From assembly GCF_001632365.1 (NCBI RefSeq), contig NW_024468541.1, positions 46,372-110,371 of the forward strand: 64,000 nt of DNA. The letters are read 5' to 3'. Shown here in pieces: positions 1 to 10,721 of the stretch; positions within the stretch are counted from its first letter, which is position 1; the number at the start of each line of letters is the position of its first letter. The notes under the pieces were generated by a model, which saw only the letters and a program-made list of their open reading frames with translations, did not search any database and had not been told where the DNA came from. The translations under genes and the position numbers were made by a program. Origin of the DNA: Laetiporus sulphureus 93-53. Taxonomy: Eukaryota > Basidiomycota > Agaricomycetes > Polyporales > Laetiporaceae.

Positions 1-2025
1 TGCATGTGTTCCAAAAAAGGCCCGACATCTTGACGAGTGGAGTGGTCGACGTCAGATACCTCGCCATCATGGATGCGCTGCAAAAGTTCTAGACCAGACA
101 GGCCGAATGTCGACGGGTTTGAAATGACACTCCTAATCACCTATGCAGGAAATGATAAGACAAGAGATGGTCAGTCAACGAGAGTAACAGCAGATTGAGG
201 CTTAATTGGAAGATGCAATACATTCATATTGGTTTGTTTGTTCGAGATAGGAATCGCGCGGAGCAGATTGGGAATTGACTCAGGGGGCAAGATGAGCTCA
301 AGGAATGCAAGGAGGTTCACAACCTGATTTATTTCGTCAATGAGATGCTCCGAAAATGCAACAATCAGATTTATACATGCCTCTGGGCGGTCAAGGAAGT
401 GATAATTGTCTGATTTCCTATATGGAATGCCTTCCTCCTCGAGGGCACGCTGAATCACCTTTTTCTCATAATTCATCCGTACTGTGTGATGTGGAGAATG
501 GGGAAAATATAGTGAGACTCGCGATAACGAATGCGCAACACTAACAGAGCCAGATGTAGGCGGCATACCTAGAATTGCGAAGTCTTCCCATCGAAGCAGA
601 CCGCCGGCTTCTTCGTATAGCCGTCGGATTTCAGAAGCAATGAAATCGGCCTGATCATCATAATTCTCCACTCCGGTGTATAAAACAGGTTGAATTCCCA
701 TAGGATGAGTAGATATGAGTGTTTTAGGCACTCTACCTTGCTCTAAGCTGGCGTTAGGGATCCATAAGGGCTCAAGCACGCTCTGCATACCTTGTTCTAT
801 GATCACCATGTTAGTTTTCACGATCTTACCGGTCGATCGGTAATTCTGCTCCAACCGTATCTGCACGGTATCGGGATAGTCTGGTGGAGGAAGACCTGTC
901 AGCATACTGCGAGTTCTTGATGGCGAGCAACCAGACTAAACCAGTTTGCATTCTCTTGAGGTTTCCAACCTCAGCATCTCTCCAGCCGTATACTAAATAG
1001 TTTCAGAATATCCCCGCGAAAGACTAATCGCAACACCAGCAACTTACTTGATTGATCTGGATCACCGACAGTTGTCAGAGCCTTCCTCTGTTGCAGTATA
1101 CCCCTGGTCATTTCGTACTGTAGTATGCTGGTATCCTGACTTAAGCATTCTTCAGCCTCGGAGGCACCCTCTGGTGATCAAGGCACCTACAACTCGTCCA
1201 CCAGCAGGTGATCACACCGAGTAGGGTTCTCCGCGAGCAACCGCTCATAATATATGATGAGATCATCGAAATCTAAAGCGTTGTAACGCCTCAGGATCGT
1301 TTCATATTGCTTGAATATGCTATGCGCTGAATTATGAAGCTCGCGCATATATTCTTCACGATCCTCGAGTCGGAAGTGCTCCGCCGTTAAACTGATGCCC
1401 TGTTCACGAAAAGCCTCTGCTGTCAGGCCTTTGCCTTTTGCCTTCGATATCAACTCGTAGAACATGGAGTATCCATCCTCCAGGCTGACGTTGCATCGTT
1501 CTAGCACCTGAGCGTGTACCTGTACAGGCAGACTCATTACAGTGGTACTGCCAGACGTCAGTGCTGCCCCTCTGGCAAACAATCATGGGCGTCATACCAA
1601 TCGGCTGGGTTATAGAGTTCGAAGTCACTTTTCAATCCAACAACGCTTGCGTGTTTCTTCAGCTCTTTCGCCGCAACGCTATGGAAAGTGCCCAACCGAA
1701 CTTCTCTCGCTCTACGATCTCCAATAAGGGTCACCAGTCTTGCTGACATCTCCCTGGCGGCCGTTCTCGTGAAGGTTACAGCGCAAATTCTGTCAGGTCG
1801 CAGACCATAGTGATCGATCAAGTAAGCTACTCTAGAAGTCAAAACCTTCGTCTTTCCGGTACCAGGACCAGCATGTATTTGCAGCGGGATATCCGGAGGG
1901 TGTTGGACGGCTGGAGTGTAGGAGACATTGTTGATGTGAACGGCTCACCAGCAGAACGAGAGCGTTTAAAGGTACCAACCTTTGAGCTGGGCGTCGTTCA
2001 GGCCCTGCAGGTAATGGCTGCTCAT
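1..2025 (-). CDS. UvrD/Srs2-like superfamily 1A DNA helicase, partial (runs off the left edge)
   Basis: A 3'-5' DNA helicase of the UvrD/PcrA/Srs2 family, which unwinds DNA or strips recombinase filaments in the nucleus. Read in exons 2025-1980, 1910-1598, 1532-1191, 1139-1048, 992-942, 880-791, 742-569, 481-381, 323-222 and from 140 leftwards. In order it shows the Walker A loop (AGPGTGKT), motif Ia (AVTFTRTAAREMS), GTFHS, the Walker B motif VDEFQDT formed across the intron at 1140-1190, motif III (VGDPDQSIYGWRDAE, split by the intron 993-1047) and motif IV (LEQNYRSTGKI). The start is chosen at 2025 because the following residues (LNDAQLKAVQHPPDIPLQI) are the family Q-motif region. The intron 324-380 has a GC-AG boundary; it is supported because exon lengths then equal those of the plus-strand paralogue. 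The 2B-domain hinge is poorly conserved near 222-260. The C-terminal half lies outside the window, so intactness is unknown. Confidence 0.8.
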
Positions 2026-2700
2026 CGCTCTTTGCGAGATTGACCGACGGAGGCACGCGTTATGGGCCGAGCACGCCATGGCAGGCGGTCTGGCAGCTAA
2101 AGGTCGTCTGGAGGACCAGTAGTGGTTGTGAACCGTTCAGCGAGTTATCAACAAGCGCGATGTCGAGCATGTTTGCCGCCCGCACCGCACGATATCCCTC
2201 TATCTGTGCCTGTGAGGTCTTAGGGAGAAAGTTGCCAAATTGGGCACAAATGAAACACGTGGCGCACTGTTGCGAACCGACGCGTTACGGTACGCGTCGG
2301 TCACGCGAGGCGAGGTGTGACGACAGCGGAACCGTGACCAAACTGTTCGATGCTGAATCTCTATGATCTTTCAAAATCTCAACAGTCGTCTCTGAATCCG
2401 AGCACAGTATCCTTGGCTGACTGCAGTGCGCCCGGACCATAGCTCATATACGCTCGCGAGCCTATACGATCCTGTCAGAATAGCTTCGTGCACTAGCGTG
2501 CAATGTGTCTCGGTGAAATACGCGAGCCACGCGACCTACCGGACGTGCACTTCGGATGTCAACACGTGTATCACGGCGCCTGGTACACGACTTGACCAAG
2601 TGTGGCGAGCAATTCTTGGTTGACCTTGAACCATTCACCGCCCGATTTCTTTGCCGTTCAGATCCCGCGACAAGGACGCGAATGAAAGTCGTAGAGTTGA
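2026..2700. promoter_or_regulatory. Shared upstream region between two divergent helicase genes
   Basis: These 675 bp separate the two divergent start codons at 2025 (minus) and 2701 (plus). The stretch is CpG-rich compared with the flanking genes and contains only short frames without recognisable domains. It probably holds both promoters, but no clear TATA box or known site was recognised; this role is inferred from the gene arrangement alone. Confidence 0.4.
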
Positions 2701-5700
2701 ATGTATCCTCAATATTTCCTCCAAAGACGTCTTCCACGCGTACGGGCGCGCGGAATAGCGATTAATCACTTGCAAGATCTCAACGCAGAACAGCGCCAAG
2801 GTCCGTCAGCTCACCTAGTCCCATGGTGGTGCTACTATAATGAGAATTAATGCATCATGAAATATTGACACAGCTGTTTTCCACCCGTGTGACATTCCGT
2901 TGCAAATCCTAGCTGGTCCGGGAACCGGCAAAACAAGAGTGCTCACAGCTCGCATAGCTGATATGATCCTTAATCGCGACCTACCTCCTCGGAGTATCTG
3001 CGCAGTCACATTCACAAATAAGGCTGCTGTAGAGTTGCGGGAGAGGTTGTATGAACTTGTAGGCGACGAAGCGAGTCAAATAAGGACAGGCACCTTTCAC
3101 GGGCTTTGCACGGTGTTCTTGCGAAAGTATGCAGATTTCGCCGGATTGTCGAGCCATTTCACAGTTTGCGGCGCAGGAGACAGGTACGTTGAGGTAGCTT
3201 TGCAATCTTGTTAGCCTCATCCGCCCGTAGGCAGAAAGTGATCTCTGATATCCTCAAATCAAAGGAGGATTTCCAACCGCTTCAACGGAGTGTGAAAGTC
3301 CTCGAATCCATGTTGTCCAAGATGAAGGGTCGTGGCCACACAGCGGAAGATTTCCTGCAGTACGACTTCGACATCACGCGTTATCATTTCTCAGACGTTC
3401 GCATTGCGCCATCGTTGGGCGACATACATAGACTCATCGGAGAGGTATTTGAACGATACGAGACGTCGATGAAAACAAACAGCAGCCTGGACTTTGACGA
3501 TTTGATAACACAGGGAGTAAAGCTATTCTCTCAGGCCCATCCCTTGAGTCGATGGTGTCGACACCTGTTCGTCGACGAGTTGTGAGTGCGAAAAGGTGTA
3601 GTGTACACCAACCTTACTGATCTGAATTATCAGTCAAGACACTGATGCAATGCAATACACATTGATTCGTCATCTTGCTATAGAGAATAATGGCTTGACG
3701 ATTGCAGGAGACCCGGATCAATCCAGTGAGTCGCGCAAGTATATTTCAAAAACAAATGGGGCTGGCTAACCCGGATTCTCAGTCTACGGATGGAGATCTG
3801 CTGAAATTGAGAACTTCAATAGGATGAGGCGAGGTCTGTTAAGTCTATCCTGATGAAACCTCCACAGCATTATAATCGCATTCTTCACCCTTGTATCGCA
3901 TTACCACGAGAAGATTTCCCACATACGGAACGAATTGCTCTTGAGGTTAACTATCGGTCAACGGGAGCCATCTTGAAAGCTAGCATGGCGATCATCGAGC
4001 AAGGTGCGAGGTTCCTGCTACAGTGTTTGGACCATTATTCTTTACGATATGACAGATTGTAATCGAGTTTCAAAGACTTTGCGCTCCAATAACGAGCGTG
4101 GTGCAACTCCATTGTACCGAACTTTCGTAGATAGGAATGAGGAAGCGAAGTTCCTTGCGAACGAGATCAGGCGAATCATCGGCGAATCAAGGGGGAAGTG
4201 GCACTACGGAGATGTCGCCATTCTCGGTGAGTCCATTTCACGTCTAATGTCAGACCACGCAGAGTCATCTTGGGCTATACTCATCGAGGTTTTCAGTGCG
4301 CACTGCTAGCTTGACTAGATACTTGGAAACTGCCCTACTCGAACATGGCATACCTTATCGTTTATTCGCTGGAACAAGATTTTTTGATCGTTCGGAGGTA
4401 CGCGTCACACCAGTCAGATATGTATTACGTTGTGAATGCAATCAAATTCCTCCAGATCATGGATTTGCTTGCATATCTTCAACTGGTCGACAATGATCAC
4501 TTTAGACCAGCATTCAATCGTGTGATCAATCGACCAACCAGGTCCATAGGAGAGAAGGTACTATCACATCATCATAAGTTGCTTATATGGCGAGTGATGT
4601 GTCTCGCCTTCAGACCCTTTCTGCAATCTATTTGAATGCCGATCGCATAAAGATCTCGCCTTTGAAGCTTGTGGAACAAATCCACGACGATCTTGTCCCC
4701 GACGTCAAACCGTCGGCGAAGAAGAAACTTACTTCTTTTGTAGAGACAATACGCAAATTACGCAAGCTGGCGAATGCTGTACGTACGAAAGCACAAGTGA
4801 CATGTTGGACAGAATCGAATGAATCTTCTGCTAGGGTTCACCACCTTCGGAACTGCTGAACATACTCGTCGAGTCAATTGAATACCAGTCTTACTTGAAG
4901 CAGACTGAAGAAAATTGGGAAGACCGGTGGCAAAATGTGCAAGAACTGATCAATTTCGCAAGTGAACCTCAGTGGATCTCGGGTGATGTAACTTCTGCCG
5001 GGCATGCAGACATTGAGTGAGCGACATCTTCGTATCCGCAAGCTTTGATCTCATTCATTTGCGAAGAAATATACCTCTACGTCGATTCCTGCAAGAAACT
5101 ATGCTGACGACAAACGCCGACGCTCAGATAAACGATGACGTTGAGCAAGTTAGGAGATCGATGCCTTGCCATATACGTGAGCTGACGACCCATGATTAGA
5201 AGGTCACTATTGCGACTTGCCACATGGCGAAAGGACTGGAGTGGCCCATTGTAATGGTGCCTTCTGGTGAGATTATTCTACAAGCTTCCTCGTTAATGCA
5301 TCATCGATCACTGAGATCTTCGCTGTAGTTGTTAACGGTAGCTTCCCGGCTTCCTTCTCCAGCGATGTGGATGAAGAACGGTGCGGACGTGGATGACTTG
5401 TTGATGAATGATGCTCATCGACTTGATGGATCTTAGGAGGCTTTTATTCGTAGCGTGTACGCGAGCTCAGGAATATCTGCACCTGACAAATGCGGAAACG
5501 AAGACGGGTTGGCGCACCCCTTTAGAGCCATACAGGCAAGAACCGTCTCCTTTCTTGTCAGATTTGAAGAATAAACAGGTTCTTCACGCTCAATCATCCT
5601 TGCGGCTTCTTTTACTGAAATTCATCTAGACTCTGTTCACGCATGAAGTGCCGGACGTGTCGATGGACGTAGCTCGTCCACGTGAGCATGCTGCCAGGAG

Positions 5701-5716
5701 TAAGACCCAGCTGTAG
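2701..5716 (+). CDS. UvrD/Srs2-like superfamily 1A DNA helicase, complete multi-exon gene
   Basis: 3'-5' DNA helicase, paralogue of the minus-strand gene at 1-2025. Exons fit in frame at 2701-2800, 2874-3183, 3231-3581, 3634-3725, 3783-3833, 3914-4003, 4056-4226, 4297-4397, 4456-4557, 4614-4778, 4835-5016, 5067-5148, 5200-5266, 5329-5380, 5437-5578 and 5630-5716, giving about 714 residues. Motifs in order: Q region (LNAEQRQ), Walker A (AGPGTGKT), Ia (AVTFTNKAAVELRE), GTFHG, VDEFQDT, GDPDQSIYGWRSAE, LEVNYRSTGAI, the 2B hinge (RPTRSIGEK), motif V (TCHMAKGLEWPIV) and motif VI (DEERRLLFVACTRAQ). All catalytic residues I could check are present, so it is probably active. If the last intron (5579-5629) is not used, the protein ends at 5629 with a different tail. 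The ATG at 2701 is the nearest in-frame start to the Q motif; an upstream exon cannot be excluded. The small size compared with yeast Srs2 suggests a PcrA-like short form. Confidence 0.83.
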
Positions 5717-6209
5717 GTGATCTCGTTGGCCATTTGGATACGTGTCTGACTCTAAGCTTGGATGAAGGTCTAAGCCCGAAACCTCAAAGCATCCTGCAAG
5801 CGGCACTTCACCGGCGAGCCAACGTGGTCGAAGAAGCACTCGACCTTCTCTTCTGGACCGGATCAGAGGCTCGTGTCGTCTATCGTTTACTGCGGGTCGT
5901 AATTGACATGATTGATAGATTGGTTTGGTTGATTGGCGAGAATTAAGCGGGGGATCTACTTGCAATATAGATAGGACGCCCATAGCGTTCTCACGACTCT
6001 CGTGCAAAACATTCGCGAAGAAGGCTTCCCTCCAGCGAATGATGTTGTTTCAAACCACGAGTGGCATGAATTCACGTCGAATAGCTGATTTGATGTTCTC
6101 TGCCAGTTGAGTGGAAAGAACATCGTTAGGACATACATGCAATCTACACTTGATGCTTCACTCTTTCGTTTCACCCAACCCGTCACTTGGCACTGAGTGG
6201 CGTGCCATT
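5717..6209. other. Intergenic region, no gene recognised
   Basis: Between the 3' ends of the helicase gene and the first DUF6533 gene. It has open frames on both strands (for example plus 5734-5946 and minus 5612-6007), but none shows a known domain, a splice pattern or a conserved partner in the window. From about 6110 onward it matches the DNA near 9060, which marks the left edge of the tandem duplication. Confidence 0.5.
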
Positions 6210-7783
6210 CTATGCGGAGCTCGACGGTTGGGTTACTGCGCTGTCAAGCTCATCCACAGAGGTCTCCGTGGCCTCGTCTTCATGGGCAAAACCTAGATCG
6301 TACGGCGTCTGAGAGGACGTCCCTTCGGTATTGAATTCAGTTGCGGAGACCTCGCGAAGATCGAGTGCTAGCCGAGACAGTAACACCGAAGTGAGGCTAT
6401 ATTGCGCGTGCTCAGTCCGAGATGCTTGTAATATCAGCAAGGCGCCACTCACATTGCTGTCCAAGTCTGCCAAATATCGATGAACTGGGCAAACAAATTA
6501 AGTTTTTTTTTATAAAGATGGCAAACGCGTTCGATACCTCAGGCAAGCGACCTGTTGCAATCCCAATGACGTTGACGACACAGAGGAATCTGAGTATCAG
6601 CGAGTTAAGGCCACATTAAGTTCTCAAATGCTACTACGTACGCAAAGCAGATCGCAGCTGGGGAAACACAACGGCATGTGCATTAGCAGTATACAACAGT
6701 GGATATCTGCAGACACTTACTGTCCCTCAACAATATATCCGTCAAGGATGGCCCGAGGGACGATGTGATGAGTCCTGGATCTTTCTTCCGAATGGTTTTC
6801 ATGCATGTCAACAATAATACCAAGCCATCGGACACGAGCGAGGCGGCTCTTGCAGCCATCATCACTGTAGTGAACACGGTTAGGAAATGCGATTCAGACA
6901 TTCGTCAGAATGTCACACGCACAACTAAGTGCAACTGCACGTTAGAATAATCAATATCGACTATAAAGGCTCCGGGCACACACCTCTCATAGGGTGAATA
7001 GCTGCCGACGATGTTGAAGGTACACGCTCGAAAACGCATGACCACAAAAAGTTCTGGCAAGGATAACACGAAAATATACTGCATAGAGCCACTAACGTTA
7101 GCGGAGCATAAAGCCTAAGCATTGGACACATCTTACGATGGAGATGGCTGGATTGATCATTCCGGATAAGAGAACCAAGCCGAACATCCATTTGTTGCGA
7201 CTGAAGATGGCATATACCCGTAATGCCGCAAAAACTGTCCAAATTGTCAAATCCCTCTTCATGTACCAGTCGCAAAATGAACATACTTGTAGCACTGACG
7301 AGAACGATTATATCTAATACCATTTGCACCCGCAAGACGATGTCACAGCTGGAAAGAGAACCGATGAGAAGCGTGAGCGGAAGCAGCGACGTACCCACAA
7401 TTGACATCTGCTCACGTCTGTGGGGCCAGTCAGTCGGTCATAACATGCATGGAAGCACCTGATACCTATAGGTACCCACCCAATTAGATTGCCAACTTGG
7501 CCATGCCATCCGACTAAGCAATACAATGATTGTATTGGATAGCGCGGCATATCTGAAGGCATAGAAAAGTGAAGTTGCAAGTGAGAGGTCGGCCTTCCAT
7601 ATAAATTTGATTTCACGGTCCAATGTCAAGATGTAATCGTAGCAACATAGCACTGCAATGCGTCAAGTATGGGTAAGCCAACGGATTTATGATAGGAACA
7701 GCAAGACGAGCGCACCAGTCACCGAAAAAAAGAAATAATTCTCAAAATCCAGGAATACCTGTACAAAACTGCATCACCGTCAT
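6210..7783 (-). CDS. DUF6533 domain membrane protein, copy 1
   Basis: A multi-pass membrane protein of a family abundant in Agaricomycetes; its function is unknown. The first exon 7783-7759 (MTVMQFCT) splices to 7652, giving the DUF6533 signature CCYDYILTLDREIKFIW. Further left come an aromatic TM segment, a segment with LRVYAIFSRN (the family's TM3 loop), a TM block with MMAARAASLVSDGLVLLLT, the conserved LLRD motif, and the terminal VLLSRLALDLRE motif followed by an acidic tail that stops at 6210. Several introns with GT-AG ends separate these blocks, so the coordinates are a span. The order and spacing match the whole family, which argues for an intact gene. The paralogue at 9131-10721 has the same structure; its tail is longer because an upstream stop here shortens copy 1. 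The exact internal exon edges were not all settled. Confidence 0.75.
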
Positions 7784-9130
7784 CAGTGTGGCCAGCTATG
7801 GACTATGGTGAGTCTCATACACAAGTGCAGCCTCTTCTGGTGACATGTTTAAGAAGAGGAAGATGTCACTAGCCAGCAGTGGTGTGTGATTCCTCGGGAA
7901 AGCTGAAGCAATCTAGACTGAGGTGGAGCGAGGAGTGAAAATGACGAGGACTTCGACAACAACGAGGGAACAAGCGGGAGCCAGCTCTGGGGATCAGAGC
8001 TGTACAGCTAAACTATATACCTGCGGAGAGAGCTGATGAGCTATCAAGGGACAGACTTCTCACGATGTTTAGCTACCGAGCAGCTTGAGCAGGCTCTGTC
8101 AGCATCAGAGCCGGTACCGCCGGATCCTCATGGGAGATAGCTTCATAGTGTGATTAGAGTTGCGGAACATAGCACGAGCCACCCTGTTAGGTACCTGGGC
8201 GGCGTGGGCACATTACATACGTGTTGCACATCTGAGAAAGAGCGTCAAACAATCAAACAACGATTCATTGTTTGATTGTTTGAGTGAGACATCGTGACAG
8301 CTGAGTTACCATTAACCCAGGATCTGCGTACCCGACCCAGGCAATTATGAACACGTGGCTGGTGAGCCATTGGCTATTAACGTAGCACCGACTACCCACC
8401 TGTCCGTTCAGATACGGCATGATACAGATCGCAATTTACTATTTGACTGCGCAGGCTTCGGGGCTTAAAATCCAGACAGTATAGGACTCCTACGACGGCT
8501 ATCCTTCAACACTAAATGTTATTTCACAATGGGATCTATGCAGCTAGCATGAAAGGAGCCTATCACGAGCGCGGAACTATAAGTGTCGAACCCCGAGCTA
8601 GCGACAGCCAATTTCAATCATCAGCAGAAAAGAAAAAGGCCATAATTCATAGCACACACTTACGGATGAGTTGGTGTGGCATGAGCCGAAATTTCGCGGA
8701 GAGAACTAGTCACTCGTTGCAGAGGCAGTGTGACGCCAACAAAGATGATGCGCTGGGTGGTTCGCCGCGGGCTATTCTTGCAATCTGCCATGCCCCGTGT
8801 ATGCTGCCAATGCCATAGTAACGTAAATGAACGGAGATTATGATAGTAGATTGTGAGTTTGGCCGAGCTGTGCGTTTGACGTCTGCAGTCGCGATTATAC
8901 TATGGGAGAATATATAGCTTATGTACTACTTACTCTATAGGCGGCATTGTAGCTGCCCATAGTCACGATATTATAAATTGCAGGTGCGTCATCTGCCCTC
9001 TCCCGAGTCCCTCGATCACTGATTCATGTTGACAACTCGTTCTTGAAGTAGTACTTGGGTGGAACGAACATTGTTAGGACGAACATGCAATCTGCACTTG
9101 ATGCTTTCCTCTTTTGTTTGACTCAACCCG
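7784..9130. other. Spacer between the two DUF6533 genes
   Basis: Upstream DNA of copy 1 and downstream DNA of copy 2. Much of it (7790-8130, 8590-9000) matches the upstream DNA of copy 2 at 10740-11450, but 8230-8590 has no counterpart there. The small open frame at 8516-8818 (100 codons) has no domain. A perfect hairpin lies at 8246-8282. Confidence 0.6.
8246..8282. repeat. Perfect 15-bp inverted repeat with 7-nt loop
   Basis: Arms CAAACAATCAAACAA (8246-8260) and its exact reverse complement (8268-8282) flank the loop CGATTCA. The hairpin lies in a roughly 360-bp segment that is absent from the otherwise matching sequence upstream of the second DUF6533 gene. It could be part of a small inserted element or a chance palindrome in an AT-rich run; no terminal repeats of an element were found. 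Confidence 0.8.
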
Positions 9131-10721
9131 TCACTTGGTGCTGAGTGGTGCGACATTATATGCGAAGCTCGACAATCCGGTCACTACGCTATCAAGCTCA
9201 CCAAACGAAGTCTCCACGACGACCTCCTCTTCATGAGAAAGATCTGGATCATACGGCGCGGGATAGAACGTCCCTTCGGTATCGAATTCAGTCGCGGAGA
9301 CCTCGCGGAGGTCGAGGGCTAGCCGAGACAGTAACACCGAAGTGAGGCTATATTGCGTGTGCTCAGTCCGAGATACTTGTAAGATAATCAAGGCGCCACT
9401 CACATTGCTGTCCAAGTCTGCCAAATATCGATGAACTGGGCAAAAAGGTAAGACTTTAATGAAGATGGCAAACGCGTTCGATACCTCAGGCAAGCGACCT
9501 GTCGCAATCCCAATGACATTGATGACACAGAGGAATCTGAGCATCAGCAACGTGAGCTTATATTGGCTTCTCAAATGCTACTACGCACGCAAAGCATAGC
9601 ACGGCTGGGGGAACACAAAGGGGTGTGCATTAGCAGTATACAACGGCCGTTATCTGCAGACACGTACTGTCCCTCAACAGAATATCCTTCAAGGATGACC
9701 CAAGGAATGATGTGATAAATTCCGAGTCTCTCATTCGGACGGTTTTCATGCACGTTAACGTCAGTACCAAGCCATCAGACACAAGCGAGGCGGCTCTTGC
9801 AGCCATCATCCCTGTAGGCAACAAGATTAGGAAATGCCATTCAGACGTTCGTCAGAATGTCACACGCACAACTGGGCGCACGTTATAATGGTCAACATCG
9901 GTTGTGAAACTTTCGGGCACATACCTTTCATAGGATGAACGGTTGCCGACGATGGTAAAGGAACACGCTTGGAAACTCATGACCGCATGAATTCCTGGCA
10001 AGGATAACATGAAAATGTACTGCATAGAGCCATTAACATTAGCTGAGCATAAAATGCAAGTATTTTGACACATCTTACGATGGAGATGGCTGGATTGATT
10101 ATTCCGGACAAGAAAACCAGACCGAACATCCATTTGTTGCGACTGAAGATGGCGTATACCCGTAACGCTGCAAAGACTGTCCAAACTGTGAAATTCTTCC
10201 TCATGTACCTGTCACAAAACAAACATACTTGTAGCACTGACCAGAACAATTATATCTAATACCATTTGCACACGCAAGACGACGCCGCAGCTGAAAGGGG
10301 AACGATGAGATCGTGAGCCGGAAGCAGTGATGTACCAATAATTGACATCTGCTCACGTCTGTGCGGCGAGTCAGTCAGTCATAACATGCATGGAAGCACG
10401 TGATACCTATAGGTACCCACCCAATTAGATTGCCAACTTGGCCATGCAATCCTAGTAAGTAATACCATGATTGTATTGAAAAGCGCGGAATATCTGAAGG
10501 CGTAGTAAAGTGAAGTTGCAAACGAGAGCTCGGTCTTCCATATAAATTTGATTTCACGGTCCAATGTCAGGACGTAGTCGTAGCAACATAGTGCTGCAAC
10601 GCATGAAGTATGGGCAAACCGGCGAACATATGATGGGATCAGCGAGACGAGCGTACCAGTCACCGAAAAAAAGAAATAATTCTCGAATTCCAAGAAGACC
10701 TGCACAAAACTGCGTCACCAT
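9131..10721 (-). CDS. DUF6533 domain membrane protein, copy 2
   Basis: Tandem paralogue of the gene at 6210-7783 with the same exon plan. Exon 1 (10721-10700, MVTQFCA) splices to 10593 and gives the signature CCYDYVLTLDREIKFIW. Next come the Cys-rich start of the second TM pair, LRVYAIFSRNKWMF with a long hydrophobic stretch, a TM block with MMAARAASLVSDGLVLTLT, LLRD, a TM with LMLRFLCVINVIGIAT, and the terminal VLLSRLALDLRE. The protein ends at 9131 with an acidic tail about 25 residues longer than that of copy 1. As in other family members seven transmembrane segments are likely; location (plasma membrane or internal) is not evident. Function unknown. Several internal exon borders are approximate. 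Confidence 0.75.
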
